Shown here: positions 1 to 7,901 of the stretch, piece by piece
Position numbering within the stretch: position 1 is the first letter of the stretch
Layout of the letters: every line of letters starts with the position of its first letter
Assembly (NCBI RefSeq): GCF_008017455.1
Contig: NZ_VRTY01000070.1
Span: forward strand, 1-33,646
Reading direction: 5' to 3'
From: Pontibacter qinzhouensis
GTDB taxonomy: Bacteria; Bacteroidota; Bacteroidia; Cytophagales; Hymenobacteraceae
Length of the DNA: 33,646 nt
Position numbers and translations under genes: made by a program
The notes under the pieces: model-generated
What the model saw: only the letters and a program-made list of their open reading frames with translations
What the model was told of the DNA's origin: nothing
The model's database searches: none

Positions 1-12
1 TCACAAATCCGC

Positions 13-498
13 TCATCCTAAGTGGCGCCGCTTGGCCCGGAACGGTGGCGCTGCTTGCCCGGAATATTCAGTTACAATACCTTTTACAAAGTTTTCCTCT
101 ATTTCACGCTGCATCAACGGAAGAATAGTATCAAGCAACTCTACTTCGAATTCAGAAAGGTCAAGGCTCATAGCGCCAGCACCGAATTTCTTATCGCCGA
201 ATCTCGTACGTAGCAATTCAGAAGGACTTACTTTACCGATGAACATTCTTTTTTCAGGTGTAACAAGTACATCTGTGAATGTCATAGCCATATTAGCTAC
301 AGCATCTAAGTCTACGTCTTCCTGATATGGTAGAGAGCTGATAGAGCCAGATTTAGTAGTTACTTTCTGACTAGTTTTCACGTTTGGCATCAAGCCGAAT
401 TTACCGCTAGCGAGAATGTTAGATTCCATAATCACTGCCGAGTATATTTTCTCGAAATAGTCAGCAGACCAAAGGTTGTTATTATAAGTAATAGCCAT
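13..498 (-). CDS. Major capsid protein N-terminal part, truncated or frameshifted
   Basis: Probable major capsid protein, called mainly from context: it directly follows an acidic scaffold-like gene and, before that, a prohead protease. It starts at an ATG four bases after the scaffold stop. The 161-residue product is short for a capsid protein and its last ~12 residues (rich in Arg, Lys and His) look out of frame. An imperfect 22-bp tandem duplication lies over this end. In another frame the same DNA encodes a second GQAAP followed by LRMSGFV and stays open to the window edge, so the real gene may continue leftward after a frameshift. I cannot tell whether the shift is biological, programmed or an assembly error. 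The family assignment rests on position more than on sequence. Confidence 0.5.
   Translation of the reverse strand: MAITYNNNLWSADYFEKIYSAVIMESNILASGKFGLMPNVKTSQKVTTKSGSISSLPYQEDVDLDAVANMAMTFTDVLVTPEKRMFIGKVSPSELLRTRFGDKKFGAGAMSLDLSEFEVELLDTILPLMQREIEENFVKGIVTEYSGQAAPPFRAKRRHLG
20..63 (-). repeat. Imperfect 22-bp tandem duplication at the end of the capsid ORF
   Basis: On the minus strand, TCCGGGCAAGCAGCGCCACC (44-63) is followed at once by a near copy, TCCGGGCCAAGCGGCGCCAC (22-41). The second copy has one extra C, which changes the reading frame. The same GQAAP peptide is therefore read in two frames, and the capsid ORF stops shortly after. Confidence 0.7.
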
Positions 499-501
499 TG
501 T

Positions 502-972
502 TTATTTTAATTTTGATTTTTTAAGCGAGTTGAGAAGCAACTCACCTTTAGTGAGTGCTACAGGAGTAGCACTTAAGGTTACTTTTTTGTCTGCTGGTTC
601 AGATTCGATCTTAGCTAATTTAGTCTTCAACTCAGTATTCTCAGTTTCAGACAGTTCAAGCTTGGATTTAATCTCTTCTACAGCTTCCTGGAGACTCGAT
701 ATAGTAGCTTTCAATGTGTCCAGCTCGCTATCTTCTTCCAGTTTTTGTTTTCGTTTTTCTTCTTCGTCTTCTTCGTCCTTTGCCTCGTCTTCAGTAGGTT
801 TATCTTCAGGAGTTTCTTCGTCAGCAGGCTTGTCTTCAGTTTCAGGAGAATCTTGTTTTTCTTCTTCGTCTTCTTTTTTAGCCAATTCTACTTCAGATTT
901 AACTTCGTCAGCTTCCATACCCAAGGCAACCGCAAGCTTATCGAAGATTGCTAGTATCTTGTTTTTATTCAT
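502..972 (-). CDS. Capsid scaffolding-like protein
   Basis: Likely internal scaffold for prohead assembly. The 156-residue product is strongly charged: residues ~28-80 are dominated by Glu, Asp and Lys, and residues ~85-125 look like a coiled coil (repeated Leu/Glu/Lys spacing). The C-terminal ~30 residues are basic, as expected for a segment that contacts capsid subunits. It sits between the prohead protease cluster and the capsid gene, the usual scaffold position, and the capsid ATG follows four bases after its stop. A copy of the phage promoter motif lies 25-55 bases upstream. No enzymatic motif is visible. The role is inferred from composition and position. Confidence 0.6.
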   Translation of the reverse strand: MNKNKILAIFDKLAVALGMEADEVKSEVELAKKEDEEEKQDSPETEDKPADEETPEDKPTEDEAKDEEDEEEKRKQKLEEDSELDTLKATISSLQEAVEEIKSKLELSETENTELKTKLAKIESEPADKKVTLSATPVALTKGELLLNSLKKSKLK

Positions 973-996
973 AGTTATATCAAGCTGTTCTTACCT

Positions 997-1027
997 TTAT
1001 ATATGTCGGTATTTTGATTTATTTTAT
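997..1027 (-). promoter_or_regulatory. Phage late-type promoter motif, copy 1 (scaffold-capsid unit)
   Basis: On the minus strand the exact decamer ACATATATAA lies 24 nt before the scaffold ATG. The matching -35 position holds ATAAAAT, the weakest of the five copies (TAAAATA fits one base closer). Four other copies occur at 5106, 10409, 13216 and 15964. Confidence 0.55.
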
Positions 1028-1029
1028 TT

Positions 1030-1665
1030 TCAGCGCGATAAATGCACTCCTAAGGCACATCCTGCTAAAAATAATCCTGCTTTAAAGGCTTTTGAGTTGT
1101 AAAATCTCTTCTTTTCAGGTACTAGAATTCCGTCTATGTCGGCAGTCTTGAAGTATGGGTTTGAATTGACTACTGACACCACCGTACCCTTCTTAGTATC
1201 TTTTAGAATTACAGTCTTGTCATTCAAAAGTGTGAGTGTATCCAGTGTTACGGTAGTGTCCTGAACAGTTACCTGGAAGGAGATATTCGGGTCTTCATAG
1301 CCGTAGGTAGCAGAATCTTTTTTAGTGGAAGTGAGGTTAGTTACCTGTACTTTCTCCTGTACCTGAACAGCAGCCTTTAAATCCTTTTCTTTGACGTTCT
1401 GGAGCTGTGTAGCGAGCTTCTTTTGATTGGGAGTATGAATAGCAGCTAAAGCCTTAAACTCTTCCAGGTCGCGTGTATACAGCTTCTTTTCGCCTACTTC
1501 CCAGCCTAAAGCGTTCTCGTAGTAGTGTATGGAGTCTGTAAGGGCTTCAATGTTACTGTAAGTATGTTCCAGTTTCTGTTCGACAACTCTGTTCTTGTTG
1601 CATTGGAACAGACTTAGAAACATAAAGAATAGTAGTGCTACAATTAATAGATTATTTGTTTTCAA
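1030..1665 (-). CDS. Membrane-anchored phage protein, possible inner-membrane spanin
   Basis: A hydrophobic N-terminus (NNLLIVALLFFMFLSLF) followed by a coiled-coil-like, Gln/Lys/Glu-rich region and a mostly beta-type C-terminal half, with a second short hydrophobic patch near the end (GLFLAGCALGV). One N-terminal membrane segment plus a periplasmic coil is the layout of Rz-like i-spanins, and Bacteroidota phages carry similar proteins. I chose a TTG start at 1665, which gives a 14-base overlap with the protease gene and an N-terminus MKTNNLL; the alternative TTG at 1698 makes a 47-base overlap. The Cys after the hydrophobic segment lacks a good lipobox. A structural minor protein remains possible. 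Confidence 0.4.
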   Translation of the reverse strand: MKTNNLLIVALLFFMFLSLFQCNKNRVVEQKLEHTYSNIEALTDSIHYYENALGWEVGEKKLYTRDLEEFKALAAIHTPNQKKLATQLQNVKEKDLKAAVQVQEKVQVTNLTSTKKDSATYGYEDPNISFQVTVQDTTVTLDTLTLLNDKTVILKDTKKGTVVSVVNSNPYFKTADIDGILVPEKKRFYNSKAFKAGLFLAGCALGVHLSR

Positions 1666-2251
1666 GTGCGTCAAGTAATTCCTCAAGCAAGGATTCAACT
1701 GTATCCTGTTTCTGAGTACTCATTTTTATCGCTTCCATCAGGAAGTTTCCTTCAAGGCTAAAGCCGTTTCGCTTCGAGACTTCAGCCCAAACTTTAGCAT
1801 CTGGAAAGTGGTAGGTAGCGAACAGTGTACCTGGTTTAACATCGGTAAAACCTAGTGCAACAGCCTTGTCATTAGAAGCATCTTCTACTATCCAGCTCTC
1901 GATTAAATAACCTGGTATTTCGTCATTAGAAGAGTGGTCCAGGTTAGAGAGTTTAAGCTGTCCCTGTTTCAAGAACTTGTTTCTGATTTTCTCTATGTCC
2001 TGAGCCGAAGCAGTGATATAGAATTCTTCCTTCTCAGTCTTGCGGTAAATAAGCTGGTCTGGAATAAGTACAGGCCCTGTAACATATTGCTTCTCCTGGT
2101 TTGAAGAAAGTTTTAACGGTTGCACCTCTTCTTCCAGTTTGATGAAATTCGCTTCTATAGCGGGTTTGTCTACGATGGAAATAAGATCTATTCCAGTTTC
2201 GTCCAGCTCGCCAATATTCAACCTGAATACAGGTAGATTAACTTTAGTCAT
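1652..2251 (-). CDS. Prohead serine protease, XkdF / Peptidase_S78_2-like
   Basis: Maturation protease that would cleave scaffold and capsid during head assembly. The 199-residue protein follows the XkdF-like pattern in order: GPVLIPDQLIYR (59-70), an FYITAS strand (77-82), a LDH motif with candidate catalytic His106, the GYLIESWIVED block (114-124), DKA (128-130), GT followed by ATYHFPDAKVW (~141-155), and GFSLEGNF (163-170) with candidate nucleophile Ser165. The length suits the family. It lies between the tape measure gene and the scaffold/capsid genes, so its substrates are encoded just downstream. ATG start, 18 bases after the tape measure stop. Confidence 0.8.
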   Translation of the reverse strand: MTKVNLPVFRLNIGELDETGIDLISIVDKPAIEANFIKLEEEVQPLKLSSNQEKQYVTGPVLIPDQLIYRKTEKEEFYITASAQDIEKIRNKFLKQGQLKLSNLDHSSNDEIPGYLIESWIVEDASNDKAVALGFTDVKPGTLFATYHFPDAKVWAEVSKRNGFSLEGNFLMEAIKMSTQKQDTVESLLEELLDALENK

Positions 2252-2269
2252 TTTGTAAATAATTGTTTA

Positions 2270-5062
2270 TTAGCGCAAAGCGTATTCTCTTCTCTGCGTT
2301 ACTCTATCTGCAACAGCATTATTCTCAACTGGTACAGTGATTACTGGTCTGTTCAGGTTAGCATTCAGCATAGCGTTCATTGCATCTATTCTGGCTTCCA
2401 AAGCAGCATTAGGGTTAATTGTCTCAGAGATATTCTGAGCTACTATACCGCCTTCTGCATAGCCTCTGGTTCTCTGTGCTTCCAGTGAATTGATAAGCGG
2501 CTTATTCTTGTTTACCATCCATTTAGGTATTACATACTCGCCCTTGTGAACTACGCCAGCTTCTTCATACTTGTCACCGTCACCAGTGTAACCACCTTCA
2601 GCAAAGCCTTTAGCTGCACTTTTTATCGTTGCGAAAGATGTAACTAAGGCAGCAGTGGAAGCAATAATCAAAGCGATGTTGTCCCAACCGAACTTACCTT
2701 TGGAACCGGTTTCAGTAATAGTTTTAGCTGCCGCTATACCAGCTCGAACCGCTTCTATACCTACAATTGCAGCTTGTACTGCTTGTAAAGCCTGTTGAAT
2801 AACAACCTGTTTAGCGAGAGCTTTCTCCTTCTCTTTTTCAAGTTTGATTTTATCCTGCTCAGCCTTTTTGATTCGGTTGTCTTCGGCTTTACGTTCTTTG
2901 GCTAACTGTTCGGACTTCTTACGCTCTCTTTCAAGCTGTTGGATTATCCTTTCTCTCGCATCACCTTTAGCGTTTAGTAACTCGTTCTCTAGACTGTCAA
3001 TATTGCTCTGTACAGCCTGAGCTTCGCTTTCTATTTCACCGAGTTTAGCTCTAGCCACACTGAGAAAGTTATCTAACTCAGAAAGCCTGGCATCCATTGA
3101 ACTTAAAGCTGCGTCGCTTATAAGCTGCGACATTTCAACTATAGCATTGGCGGTCTCAGCATAAACAGCCTTGTACTGTTCTGCTAACAATTTCTTAGTA
3201 TCCAGCGCTTCCCGATCTCTCTTTTTAGCATCCTCTAAAGCCTTGTCGTCAATAGTCTTAGTTTGGGTGTTGTAATCCTGGTCAATCTTGATTTTCTTGT
3301 TAGTGTACTCCTTGTGAAGTGCATTCAACTCTTCAGGTAATCTTCCTTTTACAGATTTCTCCTGCTCGTACCATTCTTCGAGGGTTTTAGTCTCTGTCAG
3401 TCTGGCCTGCTCAAGGTAAAATTTCTGAAGCTTGGTCTGGTTCTGTAAACCAGCGTCAACAGCCTTCAATTTGAAGTACTCTAAATCAGCAACCTTACTT
3501 CGGGCTAAAGCGTCGTCAGTGCGTTTGTCGAATTCGAGGTTCGTAGCTTTTACAGAAGACTTATATTCATTTTCTGCCGCTATTAATTCAGTACTAAGTG
3601 TGAGTAAAGCAGATGCCCTGTCTGATGTGTCAGCTAATACATTGTAGGCTGCTACGGCTGCGGTGTTGTATTTATACTGTTCCTCAAGAATCTCTTTCTG
3701 TATTGCTAAAGCTTCCTCTCTGGAAGTAGCTTCCGCAAGTTGTTGTTCAAGATTAAATTTATTCTGTTCGTAGGTTCTTTCTAATGTGTCTTTAGTTAAA
3801 TCGGCAGCTTCTTTCTGTGCAGTATAGATTCTCTCTGCATTCTCCAGGTCAAGCCTGCTTTGTTCCGCTTTGTTGGCGTTGATTTCATTACGGATAGCAT
3901 CTTCTTCTTTAAGCATTTCGATGCTCTTAACTCCACCAGCAACAGACGCATTCTCTGCTTTTACATATTTTAGCTGCGCGTTAAGAATCTTGTTCTGCTC
4001 GGCTAAAAGCGATTTCTTCGCAGTCATAGCTCTGTTAGAAGCAGCTATTCTTTCTTTTTCTGAAGTAAGGTCGGACTGTGCCAGTGCCTCATATTTAGCA
4101 ATTTCATTTTGAAGTGCGGCGGCTCTGTTAGCTCCTAGTCTAGCAGCTATTTCGTAGTCCTTTTTGAGCTTTTCTATATTCAGCCCCTTCTGGCCGGCTT
4201 CGTCTATTTTTTTACCTACCTCTACTATCTTATTCCCTATTTTATCTACACCATTCTCTATTCCGGTGGCGAAATTTATAAAGTCGTTACCCATACCTTT
4301 AAAATCAAGTGTCAGGAAATTTTTGACCATACTGCCCAACAGGGAGAACTTCTCTACATAGAAATTAAAAAGGTCTTCTAATAGAATCTTAGGTGAATCG
4401 GCAACTTTCTTAAAATACGACACGACGTCTTCACCGATTTTTTTCACACTAGTTTTAAGGCCTTCGAAGTCTGAAACAGTATCCACTATCCACTTTCCTA
4501 GACTAGCTAGTGAGTCTACCAGTAAATTGACAATACCGCCCATATAGGCCATCGCCTTACTAAGCTTACCACTACCCTCAGTGGTCCTGGAAAAGTAGGC
4601 TACCAATGAACCGACCAGAACAACCAGAGCACCGACACCCAACGACATAAATGCCAGGCGGAGTTTGCCCATTGACTTGACTCCTTCGCCGCCGAACATT
4701 TGAATGCCTCGCACTAAGAGGTCGTTTTGCACTCCTAATGACTGCATACCTTTTTCAAGGACACTGACAGAATCAGATGTGCCAGCTACAACCTGTGTTA
4801 TACCAGCGAATCCGTTCTTCAATACAGCACCTAGTTTATTCAGATTCGTTTTGTTTAACGACTCTACTTTCTTGTGCGCTTGATCTAGTTTAGTAGTTGT
4901 TTTAGCGATCTCTTTCTGTATAGACCTGAAAGCCTCCGAGCCTTTCTCTGCTTTGGAGAAATCTTCGTAGAGGTTTTTTAACTTGTCGGAAAGGGTACTT
5001 GCTTCTTTGATAGCAACGTCTAAGCCGTCAATATCTACTTTTAGTTTTTTGTTTGAAGCCAT
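2270..5062 (-). CDS. Tail tape measure protein
   Basis: Sets tail length and is ejected with the DNA. At 930 residues it is the longest phage gene here. The N-terminus is helical with coiled-coil character (~20-75), followed by a strong hydrophobic segment at ~136-158, then a long Ala/Glu/Lys-rich helical region (~290-770) and more hydrophobic stretches near 760-830. The C-terminal part contains GGYTGDGDKYEEAGVVHKGE, a sequence type I associate with tape measure C-termini in Bacteroidota phages. By the usual rule of about 0.15 nm per residue, the tail would be near 140 nm, consistent with a siphovirus. It heads its own transcription unit, with a promoter motif and a leader hairpin upstream. 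Confidence 0.88.
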   Translation of the reverse strand: MASNKKLKVDIDGLDVAIKEASTLSDKLKNLYEDFSKAEKGSEAFRSIQKEIAKTTTKLDQAHKKVESLNKTNLNKLGAVLKNGFAGITQVVAGTSDSVSVLEKGMQSLGVQNDLLVRGIQMFGGEGVKSMGKLRLAFMSLGVGALVVLVGSLVAYFSRTTEGSGKLSKAMAYMGGIVNLLVDSLASLGKWIVDTVSDFEGLKTSVKKIGEDVVSYFKKVADSPKILLEDLFNFYVEKFSLLGSMVKNFLTLDFKGMGNDFINFATGIENGVDKIGNKIVEVGKKIDEAGQKGLNIEKLKKDYEIAARLGANRAAALQNEIAKYEALAQSDLTSEKERIAASNRAMTAKKSLLAEQNKILNAQLKYVKAENASVAGGVKSIEMLKEEDAIRNEINANKAEQSRLDLENAERIYTAQKEAADLTKDTLERTYEQNKFNLEQQLAEATSREEALAIQKEILEEQYKYNTAAVAAYNVLADTSDRASALLTLSTELIAAENEYKSSVKATNLEFDKRTDDALARSKVADLEYFKLKAVDAGLQNQTKLQKFYLEQARLTETKTLEEWYEQEKSVKGRLPEELNALHKEYTNKKIKIDQDYNTQTKTIDDKALEDAKKRDREALDTKKLLAEQYKAVYAETANAIVEMSQLISDAALSSMDARLSELDNFLSVARAKLGEIESEAQAVQSNIDSLENELLNAKGDARERIIQQLERERKKSEQLAKERKAEDNRIKKAEQDKIKLEKEKEKALAKQVVIQQALQAVQAAIVGIEAVRAGIAAAKTITETGSKGKFGWDNIALIIASTAALVTSFATIKSAAKGFAEGGYTGDGDKYEEAGVVHKGEYVIPKWMVNKNKPLINSLEAQRTRGYAEGGIVAQNISETINPNAALEARIDAMNAMLNANLNRPVITVPVENNAVADRVTQRREYALR

Positions 5063-5071
5063 TTAGATAGG

Positions 5072-5107
5072 AAAGCGAGAGAGTTATTTTGAACCCCCTC
5101 TCGCTTT
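5072..5107 (-). other. Hairpin in the 5' leader of the tape measure mRNA
   Basis: Arms AAAGCGAGAG (5098-5107 on the minus strand) and CTCTCGCTTT (5072-5081) enclose a 16-nt loop. The hairpin begins inside the last bases of the TATATAA box and ends 9-10 bases before the ATG. It would therefore sit at the very 5' end of the transcript. There is no T-run after it on the minus strand, so a terminator is unlikely; mRNA stabilisation or translational control is more plausible. Confidence 0.5.
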
Positions 5108-5136
5108 ATATATGTCCCTACTAGGGAGGTATTTAA
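5106..5136 (-). promoter_or_regulatory. Phage late-type promoter motif, copy 2 (tape measure unit)
   Basis: TTAAATA, 14 nt, then ACATATATAA on the minus strand, i.e. a -35/-10 pair with a 17-nt spacer to TATATAA. The -35 box overlaps the 3' end of the upstream gene. The spacer contains a small palindrome (TCCCTACTAGGGA read on the plus strand). Confidence 0.65.
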
Positions 5137-7484
5137 CTAGAGACTAGTTTGTAGAGTCTAATCCTAGCAGTATTTCCTGTCAGGTCGTAATTGGATATAC
5201 TTTCCAACAGGAATAGGTCGTCGTCTATCCGAATGATGTTTCTACCGTTCAGCTTTTCGTATAGAATAGGGTTGATTTTCATCTGCCCCTCTATGTAGTT
5301 AGACCAGTAAGTAACTAACAGGTCATTCTCGTAAAACTCCTGGAATATGGACTTGCCACCGATCATAGCTATTGACCTGGAATCAAGTTCGTCTGCTTTT
5401 TCGACAGAGGTAATGAATTCTGTGTTACCTGTAGTATAGATGGTATCGCTTGTATTTTCAACCACCCTGAATTCTCTGGTAGCAGTAATCAATTCCACTT
5501 CGTAACCTGGTTGCTCCTTTACGTTGAAGAAAGTTAGTTTAGGAAGGCGTTTGTATCGTCTTGCGCCGTATTGGTCGTAAGCGTAACCACCTGTTAAACC
5601 AGCAGTTCTGTCAAACATCAAGTAATACCCGTTCAGTCCGTACGGGTTCTCAGTATCCAGACTTAAATTACCTTCAGCCAGATAGCCGCTTCCGTAGTAT
5701 AGTGCTAGTTTTGGTTTATAGGAGAAGTTAGAACTAGCTTCGAAGTCTTCCAATACTGATGCGTCCACTATATCCGTAGCAGGTATGGCAGCAGGTATCA
5801 GGTCGTAGCCTGTAGCTATCATAAACCCACCAATACGCTTGACTATATTCTTTTTCAGGAAGGCTAAAGGCGCGAAAGGCAGCTCGTAAACGTCTTCTGA
5901 TATGTCAGAGTTAACCCTGCTCATATAGTCAGTGTATGTCAACAGGTAATCAGATTCATCCGTAGCCCATTTGTAGTAGGTGTCGGCTACGTCTTTCTGT
6001 GTAAGCGGTGTTTCCTCGAAATCATCCAGGTTCAGTTGTGGCGAAAGGTTGATTACATTATCCCTATTCAATGCAAACCACTCGTCCCTTGTATAAAGCA
6101 GTATTTTCTTACTCTCTTCGTCAACCTGGTAGTATAGGTTAAACAGTTTGAAAATAGCGTTAACGAATTCAAGTTGCGTCATATCAGGCAGGAATCTAGC
6201 CGGGTCTATGTTAACTCGTCCGTCTACCGCTGTAATCTTAAACCAACTTTCAAGTCTTTCAGCTACTAGTCTCAGGTTAGTTACGTTTGCTACGGCAACT
6301 TTTCTTATAGCTGTGTATACCTGAACTCTGTACTGTTTACCTTCAGTCAGTCTTGCTGTGAAGCTACTTGTGTGCGTATGGACGTTACCGCTTACAGTCG
6401 AAAAAGAAGCACCAGTATTAAGTGTAAACCTATCTTCAAAGCTGTATGCGCTTAATCCTGTAAAAGTGTTTGTGAGTCCGTCTAGTTCCTCTGAATATTC
6501 ACTGTCACCTATTTCTCTGAACAGTAAAAACTGTTTTGTCTCTAAATTTGTATTAGTTGCTGCGTCATATACGTATGACTTAACCTTAATATCAAAAGTG
6601 TAATTAGAAGTGTACTTACAGGTGTAAACACCGTCTCTTCCTAAACTGAAAGAAAGATCGCCCGATTGCAGCTCGTACTTCTCAGGTTCTATAGCGTAGA
6701 TATTGTAATCTAAAAACTCATAAATAGGAGCAGGGTTGAGGTAGTTTGCTACAGTAAGACAGTTTAGAGGGTTCAGAACTCCATAATTGTAAGATGCACT
6801 ATCGCCGTTAGAAGTGTACAGCAGCAGTAAGCGTCTGAAAGTCTCGTCATTCAGAATATTACCTTCCAGCTCGTAACCTGCATCTTTAAAGATGTTTTTG
6901 AATACTGCTTTTGTAAAGTGGCTGACACCGAAATTCTCGTAGCCAAGGTTATATTCTATACCGTCTACAGTAGCACCAGAAAGACTGTTTACCCTGGCGA
7001 ATGAATCCACTACGTAAGGAAATGCTATCTCTGAATTTTCAGCTACAACGTCTTTGTCCAGGTATTCCCAGACTGTCTTATCTCCCTCGAAATCAACGGA
7101 AGCAAAAGAGGTAATTTCCTTTAGTTTTTTGTCTTCGCTGATAATGTCCGATATTCTACCACCGTTATTGCTGACAATGAAGCCTTCGAACCCGTTTTTA
7201 CTGATTCGCTCTATAATGAAAGTGCCATCGATTACAGTTATACCGTCCATCTGTACCTCACACGCGTACTCTTTTCTGAACTTACCAAGCAGCTGTCGCT
7301 CATTCTGAAAATCGAAAACAACTTTGTTATTCTGTGTAGGCGGAAATATTACGGAGTAGGTTAAGGCTCCTGTTTTTTTGAGTGGGTTTCTAAACTCGCT
7401 TACAACTTTCGTGTCAATAACTACCTTCAGTTGTTCCGATAAATGGGCTATTTTACCATCGATGAATATCTCTATTTTTCTCAT
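5133..7484 (-). CDS. Large tail-tip / baseplate-like protein
   Basis: A 783-residue structural protein placed between the tail-tip proteins and the tape measure. It is largely beta-rich, with an N-terminal block beginning MRKIEIFIDG followed by YSVIFPPTQNN, a pattern I recall from large tail proteins of Bacteroidota phages just upstream of the tape measure gene. There are no transmembrane segments and no obvious hydrolase motif. Translation is tightly coupled to the previous gene: that gene's TAA is immediately followed by this ATG. A hub or tail-spike role is inferred from size and neighbourhood only. Confidence 0.6.
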   Translation of the reverse strand: MRKIEIFIDGKIAHLSEQLKVVIDTKVVSEFRNPLKKTGALTYSVIFPPTQNNKVVFDFQNERQLLGKFRKEYACEVQMDGITVIDGTFIIERISKNGFEGFIVSNNGGRISDIISEDKKLKEITSFASVDFEGDKTVWEYLDKDVVAENSEIAFPYVVDSFARVNSLSGATVDGIEYNLGYENFGVSHFTKAVFKNIFKDAGYELEGNILNDETFRRLLLLYTSNGDSASYNYGVLNPLNCLTVANYLNPAPIYEFLDYNIYAIEPEKYELQSGDLSFSLGRDGVYTCKYTSNYTFDIKVKSYVYDAATNTNLETKQFLLFREIGDSEYSEELDGLTNTFTGLSAYSFEDRFTLNTGASFSTVSGNVHTHTSSFTARLTEGKQYRVQVYTAIRKVAVANVTNLRLVAERLESWFKITAVDGRVNIDPARFLPDMTQLEFVNAIFKLFNLYYQVDEESKKILLYTRDEWFALNRDNVINLSPQLNLDDFEETPLTQKDVADTYYKWATDESDYLLTYTDYMSRVNSDISEDVYELPFAPLAFLKKNIVKRIGGFMIATGYDLIPAAIPATDIVDASVLEDFEASSNFSYKPKLALYYGSGYLAEGNLSLDTENPYGLNGYYLMFDRTAGLTGGYAYDQYGARRYKRLPKLTFFNVKEQPGYEVELITATREFRVVENTSDTIYTTGNTEFITSVEKADELDSRSIAMIGGKSIFQEFYENDLLVTYWSNYIEGQMKINPILYEKLNGRNIIRIDDDLFLLESISNYDLTGNTARIRLYKLVSS

Positions 7485-7883
7485 TTACAAACTGATATAG
7501 TTTTGTTCATATTCGGGCGAAACCGTAAGCTCGATAGTGTACAGGTCCTGTGAGTTTTCATACTTCTCAGAGTGGTCTACCTTCTTGACGTACTTTCCGT
7601 CAATGTAGATAGCAGGACTGTGCAGTAGGTCCACAATTAGCCACCTGTAGGTAGCTTCGTCCAGATAAGGAGAGTAGTAAGTAACAGTCTGTGTGGAACT
7701 GACAGCATACGCCTTATTTGCGCCATTGGAGCCGTATAGACTGGTTTTAAAGCTGTACTCGGTGTCTTTGTATTTGGTAAACTGAACAGTGTCGAAGCTG
7801 CCTTTCTGGTTCATAAAAGATATTTCTACTGGGTCCTGCAAAGGTTCAGCTACGGTGTATGTTTTAAAGTTTGTGATTCTCAT
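7485..7883 (-). CDS. Small tail protein (distal-tail family, C-terminal-domain-like)
   Basis: A 132-residue beta-rich protein with no enzymatic motif. The region containing ISFMNQKGSFDTVQFTKY, then STQTVTYYSPYLDEATYRWL, then SPAIYIDG resembles, from memory, the C-terminal half of larger Bacteroidota phage tail proteins whose N-terminal half resembles the start of the upstream 639-residue protein. The two genes here are 18 bases apart, so they may be two pieces of a protein that is single elsewhere. TAA-ATG junction with the next gene. Confidence 0.5.
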   Translation of the reverse strand: MRITNFKTYTVAEPLQDPVEISFMNQKGSFDTVQFTKYKDTEYSFKTSLYGSNGANKAYAVSSTQTVTYYSPYLDEATYRWLIVDLLHSPAIYIDGKYVKKVDHSEKYENSQDLYTIELTVSPEYEQNYISL

Positions 7884-7901
7884 TTTTTCAGAAGAAGTTT
7901 C

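Noticed and set aside
530..1102. Ser/Phe-rich plus-strand ORF across the scaffold gene
   Set aside because: Its composition is the antisense image of the Glu/Lys-rich scaffold codons.
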